Source: Caldovatus aquaticus
GTDB taxonomy: Bacteria; Pseudomonadota; Alphaproteobacteria; Acetobacterales; Acetobacteraceae
Length of the DNA stretch: 64,000 bases
Assembly: GCF_019458025.1 (NCBI RefSeq)
Contig: NZ_JAHZUY010000008.1
Coordinates: forward strand, 26,566 to 90,565
Reading direction: 5' to 3'
Translations under genes and position numbers: made by a program
Part shown: positions 1 to 10,555 of the stretch, piece by piece
Numbering within the stretch: position 1 is the stretch's first letter
Layout of the letters: every line of letters begins with the position of its first letter
Notes under the pieces: model-generated
Databases searched by the model: none
The model's input: only the letters and a program-made list of their open reading frames with translations
Told to the model about the DNA's origin: nothing

Positions 1-1
1 G

Positions 2-201
2 CAGGCCGCCGGGCGCGGGCGCGGCTGCTCGATCCTGCTGATCGAGCACGACATGGGGGTGGTGATGCGCATCTCCGACCGCGTGGTGGTGCTCGACCAC
101 GGGCGCAAGATCGCCGACGGCACGCCGGAGCAGGTGCGCGCCGACCCGAAGGTGATCGCCGCCTATCTCGGCGAGGGCGACGAGGGCGAGGAGGACGCGG
201 C

Positions 202-205
<4 letters not shown>
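2..205 (+). CDS. livG: Branched-chain amino-acid ABC transporter ATPase, C-terminal fragment
   Basis: Only the last 67 codons lie in the window; the gene starts upstream. The visible part has the H-loop region ([11 protein letters not shown]) followed by the usual tail with a D-loop-distal strand ([19 protein letters not shown]) and PKVIAAYLG, which is typical of LivG-type ATPases. The last codons are acidic. Its TGA overlaps the GTG start of the next ATPase (GTGA), so the two are translationally coupled as in liv operons. The substrate could be an amino acid, an amide or an aromatic acid; the sequence does not show which. Confidence 0.9.
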
Positions 206-930
<725 letters not shown>

Positions 931-976
931 CCGCCCGCCGCTTGGCGCCGCCGCGTCCGCGCCCCACATCGCGCCC

Positions 977-1384
977 ATGAGACGCCGCCGCGCCCCCGCC
1001 GCCCTCGCGCTCCTCGCCCTCGCCGCCTGCGCCACCCAGGCCGGGTTCGACGCCCGGATGAACGCGCTGGTCGGGCTCGAGGAGTCCGAGCTGGTGCGCG
1101 CGATCGGCATCCCGGACGGCGAGTACCGCACCCCGGACGGGCGGCGCTTCCTGCAGTACGAGCGGCTGGGCGCGCGCGGTCCGGCGCAGGTCGAGCCGGC
1201 CTTCGGCTTCGGCCTCGGCTACGGCGGCTGGGGCCGCGGCACCTTCTTCGGCACCGGGCTCGCCCTCGGCGGGCCGGCCTACGTCTATCCCCCGCCCGCC
1301 TGCAGCGTCACCTTCGAGATCGTGGGCGGCCGCGTCGCCGGCTACACGCGCCGCGGCGGCGGCTGCGTCGCGGTGCCGCCCTGA
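977..1384 (+). CDS. Small outer-membrane lipoprotein, unknown function
   Basis: 135 aa. The N-terminus is a short Arg-rich n-region followed by Ala/Leu and a lipobox LALAAC, so Cys18 would be lipidated. The mature part has a segment ([25 protein letters not shown]) that resembles the helix seen in many small proteobacterial lipoproteins of the SmpA/BamE-like type, then a Gly-rich stretch and a final half with a cysteine pair ([18 protein letters not shown]...GGGC). The ending, a strand followed by a turn with 'G.V..Y', is shared by many such lipoproteins. Function is unknown. It is convergent with the caspase-domain gene, with only 9 nt between the stops. Confidence 0.75.
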   Translation: MRRRRAPAALALLALAACATQAGFDARMNALVGLEESELVRAIGIPDGEYRTPDGRRFLQYERLGARGPAQVEPAFGFGLGYGGWGRGTFFGTGLALGGPAYVYPPPACSVTFEIVGGRVAGYTRRGGGCVAVPP

Positions 1385-1393
1385 ACGCCGCCC

Positions 1394-4300
1394 TCACCGC
1401 GCCACCAGCGCCAGCGGGAAGCTGCGGAGGTCGCGCTGCGCGGTGCGGAACACGGCGTTCTGCCGGTGCCGCTTCTCCGCCGCGAGCTGCGGCACCCGCC
1501 GCGTCACCCACTCGCCGAGCGCGAGCGCGCTGACGCGCCCCTCCGCGTCCACCGCCGCCCGGCCGCGCAGCCCCTCGCGCACCGCGTAGGCGAACACGCC
1601 GTTGCGGTCGTCGTAGCTGTCCAGCGCCTCCTGCACGCTGGTGCTGGCCGCGAGCAGGAAGCGCCCGGTCTCGTTGCCGACCGCGGCGAGCGCGTCCACC
1701 GCCACCTGGCCGGCATAGCAGGTGTCTATGAACAGGAAGCCGTCGCGCGCGCGGACGCGCGCGAGCGCGGCGATCAGCGTGTCCTCGTCGAGCGCGGCGC
1801 GGCGCAGCGCCTCCCAGTCCGAGGCGTCGCCGACATCGGCGGGCAGGAACAGGAAGCGCCGGTCGGTGTCGGTCAGCACGCCGTGGCCGGCGAGGTAGAG
1901 CACGAAGGTGTCCTCCGCCCGCACCGTCTCCGCCGCCCGCGCCAGCGCCGCGAGCACGCCCTCGCGCGTCGCCTCCGCGTCCGCGAGCAGGGTCAGCGAC
2001 ACGTCGCGGAACAGGCCGCGCGCCGATGCCTGCAGCGTCTCGGCGACGCTGCGTGCGTCCGCCACCGCGAAGCGCAGGTTGAGCCGCGGATCGGCATAGC
2101 GGTCCACGCCGACCGCGACCACGACCAGCCGCCCGGCGCCGGGCGGCGGCTCGGGATCGCTGGGGCGGCGCAGCGCGAGCGCCGGCCCCTCGGCGAACAG
2201 CGTGCGGTCCTCGGCGTAGAGCCGGGTGACGATGCGGTTCGGTCCGGGGTCGAGCGGCACCTCCACCTCGGTCGGCCCGGCGCCGGGCGTCGCGCGCACC
2301 GCGATGCGGTCGTTCACCATCACGTCGAGCGGCCCGAGGCCGAGCCCGCGGTCCTCGGCGACGAAGGAAAGCCGGAGCGCGGTTGCCTCCGCCGGCAGCA
2401 CGGTCGCGTCCCAGGCGAGCGGCAGGCAGGCGCCCTCCGCCGTCACCGCGCAGGCGGCGGCGCCCCGCAGCACCGGCGCGCGGCCGATCCGCGCCCGCAC
2501 CTCGCCGAGCGCCGCGAGCCGCGCGCGCGCCGGCGCGGCGTCGCCGGCGAGCCGCGCGCGCACCGCGGCGGGCGCGTAGAGCGCGCGGTAGGCCTGGGCG
2601 AAGCTCGCCCACTCCGGCGTCTGCGCCCGGCCGTTGTTGAGGTGCACGCCGACCAGCTCCTGCCCGCCCTCCGGCGCGTGGTCGAACAGGCCCTCCGGCG
2701 TCCACAGCACCCAGCGGCGGCCATCGGCATGCACGAACAGCGCCGCGCGCTCGGCGATCTGCCCGCCGGCCAGGTCGTACCAGCGCAGCGTCCCGTCGCC
2801 CTGCGCCGCCACCGCGACGGTGCCGACGATGGTCAGCCCCCACACGGCGCCCGAGGTCGGCGCGGCGTCGAGCAGACGGCCGGCGGCGTCGAACAGCCGC
2901 AGGTGGTTGTCGGTGCCGAGCAGGATCACCTCGTCGCCGGCCGAGATCGCCGCGCTGCGCACGAACTCCCCGGCGCCGAGCGGCAGCGCCGTCGCGCCGA
3001 GCCGCGGCCGGTTGGCGTTGCGCCAGTCGGCGAGCGGCAGCCGCGCACTCTCGGTGCGCGCCGCGACGAAGCCGGCCGCGTCGGCCGGCGCGGACTCGAG
3101 CCGGCCCCAGCCGGCGTCGAACACGAGCGCCGGAGCGTCGGCGCGCAGCCGGAAGCGCACGCGCAGCGCATCCGGCGAGGCGGCGAGCGCGGCGCCGGTG
3201 CTGCGGAAATCCCCGACCGGCGGCCGCGGCGCGAGCGCCAGCGCGCCGTCCGGGGCGATCCGCCCCCAGCCCGGATCGGCCGCGGCGAAGGCGAGCCCGC
3301 CCTGCGGCAGCGCCAGCAGATGCGCGATCGCATCGCGCGCGGCGGGGATGTCGCGCGCCGGGCCGAGGCCGAAATCGGCCCAGCGCCGCACGACGAACTG
3401 CTGCCGGCCCGCCTCGGCCGGCGGCGCCTGCCCGTCGCGCGGGGCGGCGACGCCCCGGGTCCCGGCCACGCCGTCCCCGCCGCGCCGCGCATAGCCCGCG
3501 GCGTGGAGCTGCACCCCGCCGCGCCCGTCGGTGGCCCAGGCGACCGCCGGCAGCCCCTCGCCCTGCAGCCCGGCGACATCCGGGGCCAGCACGGCGCGCA
3601 GGTCGGCCGCCGCCAGGATCTCCACCCGCAGCCGGTCCTCGAAGCCGACGGCGAGCAGCGTCCCGTCCGGCGACCAGGCGATGCCGAACGGCCGCGCGCC
3701 GGGCAGCGGGGCGCGTTCGGCCAGCTTGCGCCCCTCGGCGTCGTAGATCCGCACCCGCCCGTCGGCGGCGCTGGCGGCGAGCCGTCCGCCCGGGGCGAAG
3801 GCCACCATGCGCGCCGGGGCGCCATAGGCGGTGTCCTCGAAGAGGAGGCGCCCGCTGCGCGCGTCCCACACCTTCACGCCGGCGCGCCCGCCGAGCGCCG
3901 CGGCGAAGCGGCTGCCGTCCGGTGCGACGGCGAGATGCGCCACCGGTGCCGGCAGCCCGCCGAGCCGCGCCGCCAGCCGTCCGCTCCCGGTGTCGAAGAC
4001 GTAGATCGCGAAGGCGCCGTCCCAGGCCCGTGCGGTGAAGCCCCCGGCGAAGGCGCGGGCGCCGTCCGGCGAGAGCGCGACGGCGTAGAGTTCGCCCTCC
4101 GCCTCCGGCCCGATCGGCGGGCGCAGCACGGCGCGCGGCGTCCCCTCGGGCAGCGACCACAGGCGCAGCGTCTTGTCGTCCGACACGCTGGCGAGCAGCC
4201 GCCCCGCCGCATCGGTGGCGAGGCGCGCCACCGGCGCCGTGTGCGCCCCGGCCTCGACCCGCAGGAAGGGCTGCGGCGGGGGGGACGGCGACGCGGCAGG

Positions 4301-4513
4301 GCCGGGGAGCGGCTGCGCCCGCGGCGCGGACGCGCTCCCCCCGGCGAGCAGCAGGCCGGGCAGCGCCAGGCAGCCGCGGCGGGTCAGGGCGGCAGATCCG
4401 GACCGGGACGGGCGCGCCTGCGCCGCACCGGCGCGCCGCGGCGCCTCGCCCGGCCGCGTGCCCGGCATGGCGGGCGCCTCCGATGGGCCGGTCGTGCCCC
4501 GGCTCCCGCTCAT
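1394..4513 (-). CDS. Exported WD40-repeat protein with C-terminal caspase (peptidase C14) domain
   Basis: 1039 aa. The N-terminus carries a twin-arginine-like segment (TRRGCLALPGLLLAGG) near residue 45, so export by Tat or Sec is likely. Residues of about 90-600 form a degenerate beta-propeller with WD40-like strands (LLASVSDDKTLRLWSL, GVKVWDARSG, RVRIYDAEG, LRWYDLAGG). A linker contains WVLWTPEGLFDHAPEGG, a motif that recurs in bacterial WD40-caspase proteins. The caspase-p20 domain fills the last 230 residues, with catalytic His877 in YLAGHG and Cys932 in IDTCYAG. The dyad is intact, so it should be an active Arg/Lys-type protease or a self-processing sensor. An in-frame ATG 15 codons downstream is an alternative start. 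Substrate and role are not known. Confidence 0.85.
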   Translation of the reverse strand: MSGSRGTTGPSEAPAMPGTRPGEAPRRAGAAQARPSRSGSAALTRRGCLALPGLLLAGGSASAPRAQPLPGPAASPSPPPQPFLRVEAGAHTAPVARLATDAAGRLLASVSDDKTLRLWSLPEGTPRAVLRPPIGPEAEGELYAVALSPDGARAFAGGFTARAWDGAFAIYVFDTGSGRLAARLGGLPAPVAHLAVAPDGSRFAAALGGRAGVKVWDARSGRLLFEDTAYGAPARMVAFAPGGRLAASAADGRVRIYDAEGRKLAERAPLPGARPFGIAWSPDGTLLAVGFEDRLRVEILAAADLRAVLAPDVAGLQGEGLPAVAWATDGRGGVQLHAAGYARRGGDGVAGTRGVAAPRDGQAPPAEAGRQQFVVRRWADFGLGPARDIPAARDAIAHLLALPQGGLAFAAADPGWGRIAPDGALALAPRPPVGDFRSTGAALAASPDALRVRFRLRADAPALVFDAGWGRLESAPADAAGFVAARTESARLPLADWRNANRPRLGATALPLGAGEFVRSAAISAGDEVILLGTDNHLRLFDAAGRLLDAAPTSGAVWGLTIVGTVAVAAQGDGTLRWYDLAGGQIAERAALFVHADGRRWVLWTPEGLFDHAPEGGQELVGVHLNNGRAQTPEWASFAQAYRALYAPAAVRARLAGDAAPARARLAALGEVRARIGRAPVLRGAAACAVTAEGACLPLAWDATVLPAEATALRLSFVAEDRGLGLGPLDVMVNDRIAVRATPGAGPTEVEVPLDPGPNRIVTRLYAEDRTLFAEGPALALRRPSDPEPPPGAGRLVVVAVGVDRYADPRLNLRFAVADARSVAETLQASARGLFRDVSLTLLADAEATREGVLAALARAAETVRAEDTFVLYLAGHGVLTDTDRRFLFLPADVGDASDWEALRRAALDEDTLIAALARVRARDGFLFIDTCYAGQVAVDALAAVGNETGRFLLAASTSVQEALDSYDDRNGVFAYAVREGLRGRAAVDAEGRVSALALGEWVTRRVPQLAAEKRHRQNAVFRTAQRDLRSFPLALVAR

Positions 4514-4704
4514 GCCGCGACCGCGCGCGCTCCCGGGCGGCGGACGCGGCCGCCCCGCCCGGTGGCCGCCCGCGCGGGCGAGGAAGGATCCCGGCTCGGC
4601 TCGGCAGTGCGCATCGCACGCGTCTCGTCAGCTTCCGGCCGCAGGCTAGCAGCGCCCTCGCAACGCCGCCAGCACGCCGCCACGCGGCACCGGCTGCGGC
4701 GCGC

Positions 4705-5742
4705 TCAGCTCGCCAGCTCGAAGCCGCTGCGCACCGCGGTCTCGGCGGTGCTCACGCTCTCCGCGAAGTTGTCGCGCCGCGCGATGTTGCTCGCGGCGAG
4801 GGAGCGCGCGTCGGTGGCGGCCGCGGCGGCCGGCGCCGCCGGGGGCGCCTCGAGGCGCAGCGGCGCGCCGCCGGCGCGCGTGCCGAAGGCGCTCGCGGGC
4901 GCGTAGCCCACCACCTGGCCGGACTCGGTCTCGACCTTGGCGAAGCCCGCGGCCGCGGGGCGCAGGCGCACCGGCTCGCTCGGCGCGATGCGGGCGATCT
5001 CCGGGGCGTTCGGGTCGGGGCGCAGGCGCACCGCCACCGGCTGGCGCGCCCGGGCGCTCACCACGCTGCGCTGGGCGACGGCCTTGCGCGTCTCGTAGTC
5101 GGCCTTCACGTCGGGCGCGATGGTCGCGATCGCGGTGTCGAACTCGGCCCCGCGCGTCGCGATGCGCTGGTTCACCATCCGCGCCAGCGCGACGTCGGCC
5201 TGCGCCTGCTCGCGCAGCCGCGCGAGCTGGGCCTGGGCCGCCGCCGTCGGCAGCGCGCCGCGGCGGTGCGCCTCGCGGATCGCCTGGGCCTGCTGGAAAC
5301 GGCAGTCCATCAGCAGGTCGAAGGCGAGCTGCGCGCGCTCGAGCTCGGCGTTCTCGCGCGCGAGGTCGTTGCCGATCAGCGCGGTCAGCTCGGCCTGGTC
5401 GCGCGCCTGGCGCTGCCGGGCCACGAGATAGCCGCCCATGGCGCCCGCCGCGCCGCCGGCCAGCGCGCCGATCCCGGCGCCCGCCGCGACGTTGCCGCCC
5501 CGGGCGCCGCTCGCCGCGGCGATCAGCCCGCCGAGGATCGCCCCGCCGACCGCGCCGACCGCCGCGCCGCGGACGATGTCCTCGGTGAAGAAATTGCCCG
5601 TGCTGTCGAGCTGGACCCGGCGCTGGTAGCAGGCATCGGAGCCGTCGTCGGCGCCGATCCGCATCTCCCGCGTCGTGCAGGCGGCGAGCAGCAGCGTGGC
5701 GGCGGTGAAGGCGGCGACGGGGCGGCGCAGGCGCGACGGCAT
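4705..5742 (-). CDS. Glycine-zipper lipoprotein with C-terminal SH3-like region
   Basis: 345 aa. The lipobox LLLAAC places the lipidated cysteine near residue 20. A glycine zipper follows (AAVGAVGGAILGGLIAA and AGIGALAGGAAGAMGG), as in 17-kDa surface antigen/YMGG proteins that insert into membranes. The central part is a Gln/Ala/Arg-rich predicted helical coiled region containing MNQRIATRGAEFD. Near the end there is an SH3-like sequence (PVAVRLRPDPNAPEIARIAPSEPVRL...GFAKVETESGQVVGYAPAS), which suggests peptidoglycan or protein binding. ATG at 5742 is chosen because it directly precedes the signal peptide; the reading frame stays open far upstream, but that part opposes other genes. Likely an envelope protein; function unknown. 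Confidence 0.8.
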   Translation of the reverse strand: MPSRLRRPVAAFTAATLLLAACTTREMRIGADDGSDACYQRRVQLDSTGNFFTEDIVRGAAVGAVGGAILGGLIAAASGARGGNVAAGAGIGALAGGAAGAMGGYLVARQRQARDQAELTALIGNDLARENAELERAQLAFDLLMDCRFQQAQAIREAHRRGALPTAAAQAQLARLREQAQADVALARMVNQRIATRGAEFDTAIATIAPDVKADYETRKAVAQRSVVSARARQPVAVRLRPDPNAPEIARIAPSEPVRLRPAAAGFAKVETESGQVVGYAPASAFGTRAGGAPLRLEAPPAAPAAAAATDARSLAASNIARRDNFAESVSTAETAVRSGFELAS

Positions 5743-5849
5743 GGGACGGCGCTCCGCAAGGGAGAGAACTTCGGTGCGGCACCGACACTCTACCAGCGGT
5801 TGCGCGGCGCCGCCAAGCAGGACTGCGGGCCGCCCCCGGCGGCCGCGGC

Positions 5850-6320
5850 TCAGCCGCCCGCCTCGCCGCGCCCGGCCCCGCGTCGCGGGATGATCGTGAT
5901 GTCGCCGCCGGGCTCCAGCACGGCGAAGCGGATCTGGTCCATCCGCTCCAGACCGTGCAGGGCGCGGGCGCGCTCCATCACGTCCTGCTCGTCCAGCCGG
6001 GCCCTCCGCATCCGCTCGCGCAGCGGCGTGCCGTCCGCCACCAGGACGGTCGGCACGCCATCGATCATCCGCTCGAGGAAGCCGGCGCGCTGCTCGAGCA
6101 GGGACATCGCGATGTCGAGCGCGATCAGCGTCGTCACCGCCACCGCCGCGGTCGTCACCGAGAGGTCGTCCCCGAGCAGCGCCTGCTGCGTCGCCTCGCC
6201 GATGATGAGGAGGAGGATGAAGTCGAACGCCGTCATCTCGCGCAGCGTGCGCCGGCCGGCGAGGCGGAACAGCGCCGGCAGCACCAGGTAGATCGCGGCG
6301 GCGCGCGGGACCGTCTCCAT
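5850..6320 (-). CDS. DUF421 (YetF-like) membrane protein
   Basis: 156 aa, the short form of the DUF421/YetF family. Two or three hydrophobic segments (AAIYLVLPALFRLAG; FDFILLLIIGEATQQALLG; AAVAVTTLIALDIAMSLL) precede the cytosolic DUF421 fold with GVPTVLVADG and the late FAVLEPGGDITIIPR strand. GRRTLREMTAFDFILLL is the family's signature region. It lies 12 nt downstream of a single-pass protein gene on the same strand and is probably co-transcribed with it. Family members are linked to envelope stress and spore-coat or membrane physiology in other bacteria; the biochemical role here is open. Confidence 0.88.
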   Translation of the reverse strand: METVPRAAAIYLVLPALFRLAGRRTLREMTAFDFILLLIIGEATQQALLGDDLSVTTAAVAVTTLIALDIAMSLLEQRAGFLERMIDGVPTVLVADGTPLRERMRRARLDEQDVMERARALHGLERMDQIRFAVLEPGGDITIIPRRGAGRGEAGG

Positions 6321-6332
6321 CGCCCTGCCTCC

Positions 6333-6863
6333 TCACGGCCAGACCAGGATCAGCGGCCGCGCCGGCGGCCCGTCGCCGAGCGCGATCGCGGGCCGCGCGA
6401 CCAGGAAGGCGCGCTCCGGCATCAGCTCCAGCATGACGGCGACCCGTGCGGCGCCCGGCGCGGCGCGGAAGCGCAGGCGCAGCCCGTCCGGCCCCGCGGC
6501 GGCGGCCTCGGGCACCGGCACGCCCGGCCGGAGCCGCCAGTCCCGCAGGAAGGCGGGGTCGAGGCGCAGTTCGATCGCGCCGTCCCGGTTCGCGGCGCCG
6601 GCCCGGGCCTCGAGGCGCAGCAGGGTCGGCGCGCCGAGGCGCTGCATGCGCTCGTAGCGGATGCGGAGCGCGCCGTCCGGCGTGACCGTCTCGGCCTCGG
6701 CCAGCGGGCCGCCGCGCCCCGTCGCGCCGGACAGCGCGGCGAGGACGACCAGCGCCATCGCCGCCCAGCCGATGCGCTGGATGCGCCAGGTCCGGCGCTG
6801 GAAGGGCAGGCGGTCCTCGATCCGGCGGATGTCCGCCGGCGCGTCCGCCGGCAAGGGCGTCAT
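6333..6863 (-). CDS. Membrane-anchored hypothetical protein upstream of DUF421
   Basis: 176 aa. A cytosolic head of about 30 residues (MTPLPADAPADIRRIEDRLPFQRRTWRIQ) precedes one transmembrane helix (GWAAMALVVLAALSGATG). The rest is a beta-rich extracytoplasmic domain with EAETVTPDGALRIRYERMQRLG and a C-terminal ARPLILVWP. Immediate pairing with a DUF421 gene suggests the two products work together at the membrane; that is an inference from context. I do not recognise a named domain. Probably the first gene of a two-gene operon. Confidence 0.7.
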   Translation of the reverse strand: MTPLPADAPADIRRIEDRLPFQRRTWRIQRIGWAAMALVVLAALSGATGRGGPLAEAETVTPDGALRIRYERMQRLGAPTLLRLEARAGAANRDGAIELRLDPAFLRDWRLRPGVPVPEAAAAGPDGLRLRFRAAPGAARVAVMLELMPERAFLVARPAIALGDGPPARPLILVWP

Positions 6864-7121
6864 GGCGGCACCTCCGGAAGCTCGGTGCGTCGGCGCAACG
6901 CCGCCGTCGCGGCGCGGGTTCCCGCGCGCGCGGCGGCCCGGCCGGGGAGACGGCCGGCCGCGATCGCCGGGGCGTGACCGGACGCGGCGCGCGCGGACGC
7001 GGCGGGCGCGACGAGGCTGGCGCGGGTGCCGCCGGCTCGCCTACCGTTGCGGCCGTGACGGCGCGGCGGCGGCCTGCCGCCGCCTGCCCGCCGGACGACG
7101 GGAAGAGAGGGAGACGCAGGG

Positions 7122-8252
<1,131 letters not shown>

Positions 8253-8280
8253 GGCTGGGCGACGATCCGGCCCGCGAGGC

Positions 8281-8309
8281 GGCCGCGGCGGGCGGGGCCC
8301 GCCGGGGCC
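8281..8309 (+). terminator. GC-rich stem-loop after the LivJ-like gene
   Basis: A perfect 7-bp stem GGCGGGC/GCCCGCC with loop GGG starts 35 nt after the stop. It is extended by further GGCC/GGCC pairing across a small internal loop. There is no clear T-run, as is usual at this GC content. The rest of the 309-nt gap to the next gene holds nothing I recognise. Confidence 0.45.
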
Positions 8310-8560
8310 GTTCCTGCACCCCGGTCCTCGCGAGGAAGGGGGCGCTCGGCCAGGCCGGGAGGCCCACCGGCGCGGCGCGTCGGGCGCAGCGGCCGCCCAC
8401 CGCCTCGGCCTTCCGGGCCGCGCATCCGGTTCCGGGCTCCGGCGCGGACCGCTCGCGCCGCGCCGAGCGGGGCGGAGGCGGAGCCGCGCCCGGATGTCCC
8501 GGACGGACGGGCGTGCCCTCCGGGACGTCGGTCCGCCGCCGGCCTCGTCCCGCCCGCCGC

Positions 8561-8734
8561 TCAGCGGCAGATGAAGTCGTCGGGCCCGGGGTCCCGCTCA
8601 TCCTCCGGCAGGTCGGCGACGACGTCCTGCACCACCTCGCGCACCCAGACCGACGGCGTGGTGCCGAGGGCGGCCGCACGCCGCGCGATCTCCTCCGCGA
8701 CCTCCTCGGGCAACTCGATGGTCACTTCGGGCAT
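8561..8734 (-). CDS. Ribbon-helix-helix (CopG/antitoxin-like) small protein
   Basis: 57 aa. The sequence begins with an RHH-type beta strand (PEVTIELPEEV) and continues with two helices (AEEIARRAAALGTT, PSVWVREVVQDVVADL), then an acidic tail ending DDFICR. ATG at 8734 is chosen because GGGGAA lies 7 nt upstream; a longer frame to 8821 has no support. Such proteins are usually DNA-binding antitoxins or small regulators, but no toxin gene is adjacent, so it appears to be an orphan. It may autoregulate. Confidence 0.7.
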   Translation of the reverse strand: MPEVTIELPEEVAEEIARRAAALGTTPSVWVREVVQDVVADLPEDERDPGPDDFICR

Positions 8735-8941
8735 CGCCTGTTCCCCGTATCCTGTCGCGACGCAGCATAACGCGATGGGTGCCCCGGCGGCGCCGGCACC
8801 GCCCGCATGGCCCGCATGCATCCCTCGCGCGGCTCATCCCGCGCCGCGAAAGGCTGTGGCAAGGTTTTGCCGGGATTGAGGAAATCCGCAGGACCGCAGG
8901 CCCCGCGGCCGGCCGGCGGGAGGGTGTCCGCACGCCGCGCC

Positions 8942-10423
8942 TCAGGGCACCGGATGCGTCCCCGGCACCGCGGAGAGCGGCGCCGCCACGCTCTCCAGCG
9001 ACCGGCACTCGGCCGCGAAGCCGAGCCGCCACTCCGCCGCCGCCGCCAGCATCAGCGCCGCGGCGATCAGGTAGCCCCACAGGATGTGCGTCCGCTCGCC
9101 CGCCGCGATCAGGGCGCCGAACAGCACCGGACCGACCACGCCGCCGGCCGCCGTGCCGAAGGCGTAGAACACCGCGATCCCCATCGCCCGCATCTCGAGC
9201 GGGAAGCTCTCGCCCACCGTCAGGTAGGCCGCGGACGCCGCCGCCGAGGCGACGAAGAAGATCGCCGTCCAGCACGCCGTCTGCGCCCAGGCCGAGAGCA
9301 GGCCGGAGGCGAACGGCAGCCCCGTCGCCGCCATCAGCACCCCCGCGACCGCGTAGGTCGCGGTGATCATCGGCTTGCGCCCGACGGAATCGAAGAGCGG
9401 CCCGAGGAGCAGAGGCCCCGCCAGGTTGCCGAGCGCGGAGGGCAGCATGAACCAGCCGACGTCGCCGGAGGGGATGCCGTAGAACTTCGTCAGCACCAGC
9501 GCGTAGGTGAAGAAGACGCCGTTGTAGCAGAAGGCCTGGCAGGCCATCAGCGTCAGGCCGAGCGCGGCGCGGTCGCGGTGCGGCCCGAACATCGCGCGCA
9601 CCACCTCGCCGATCGTCATATGGCCGCGCGGACGCAGGCGGATCGGGCCGCCGGCGGGCGGCGGCAGGGACCCGCCGCGCCGCGCCGCGACGCCGGCCTC
9701 GATGCCGGCGACGATGCGCTCGGCCTCCTCCGGCCTCCCGTGCGTCATCAGCCAGCGCGGGCTCTCCGGGATCCAGCGGCGCAGCACCAGCACGACAGCC
9801 GACAGCGCGCCGCCGACGACGAAGGCCGCGCGCCAGCCGATCTCCGGATCCATCACCCGCGCATCGAGCACCACGATCGCCGCCACCGCGCCGGCCGCCG
9901 CCCCGGCCCAGAAGGTGCCGTTGATCGCGAGGTCCGTCGTGCCCCGCCGGCGCGCCGGGATCAGCTCCTGGATCGCCGAGTTCACCGCCGCGTACTCGCC
10001 GCCGATCCCGGCGCCGGTCAGCAGCCGGAACAGCGCGAAGGACCAGAAGTCCCAGGAGAGGCCAGTGGCGATCGTCGCCAGCAGATAGACCGCGACCGTC
10101 ACGGTGAAGAGCCGTTTCCGCCCCAGCCGGTCGGTCAGCCAGCCGAACAGCAGCGCCTCGCCGACCGCGCCGACCAGGTAGGCGGAGCCGGCCAGGCCGA
10201 CCTCGGTCTCGCTGAGGCGCAGGCTCGGACTCTCGTGGATCGCCCCGGCGAGCGAGCCGACCAGCGTCACCTCCAGCCCGTCCAGGATCCAGGTGACGCC
10301 GAGCGCGACGCAGACGAGCCATTGGAACCGGTCCCAGGGCAGCCGGTCGAGCCGGGCGGGGATGTCGGTGGCGAAGCTCGCCGCGGGCTCGGCGGCGGCC
10401 GGGCGTCCCGGGGTGTGGCGCAT
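8942..10423 (-). CDS. MFS transporter, metabolite:H+ symporter type
   Basis: 493 aa with about 12 predicted membrane helices. The first loop carries MFS motif A (GWLTDRLGRKRLF), helix 4 has FRLLTGAGIGGEYAAVNS and the central region has WIPESPRWLMTHGRPEEAERIV, the PESPRWL signature of the sugar/aromatic-acid/metabolite:H+ symporter branch. The second half repeats motif A as GPLFDSVGRKPM. The substrate is not clear; aromatic acids, niacin-like compounds or dicarboxylates are all possible for this branch. It stands alone, with a 132-nt gap to the next minus-strand gene. Confidence 0.9.
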   Translation of the reverse strand: MRHTPGRPAAAEPAASFATDIPARLDRLPWDRFQWLVCVALGVTWILDGLEVTLVGSLAGAIHESPSLRLSETEVGLAGSAYLVGAVGEALLFGWLTDRLGRKRLFTVTVAVYLLATIATGLSWDFWSFALFRLLTGAGIGGEYAAVNSAIQELIPARRRGTTDLAINGTFWAGAAAGAVAAIVVLDARVMDPEIGWRAAFVVGGALSAVVLVLRRWIPESPRWLMTHGRPEEAERIVAGIEAGVAARRGGSLPPPAGGPIRLRPRGHMTIGEVVRAMFGPHRDRAALGLTLMACQAFCYNGVFFTYALVLTKFYGIPSGDVGWFMLPSALGNLAGPLLLGPLFDSVGRKPMITATYAVAGVLMAATGLPFASGLLSAWAQTACWTAIFFVASAAASAAYLTVGESFPLEMRAMGIAVFYAFGTAAGGVVGPVLFGALIAAGERTHILWGYLIAAALMLAAAAEWRLGFAAECRSLESVAAPLSAVPGTHPVP

Positions 10424-10555
10424 GCGTCGTGCTCAACGCGCCGCCGCGGCGGCGTTTCGTCCTCCTCCCGCCGCGTCTCCGGCCGCGCGGCGCGCCGCCA
10501 GGCGGCATCACCCGGCGACGATCCCGCGTGCCGGGCGGCCGGGGCCGCCGGCCGC

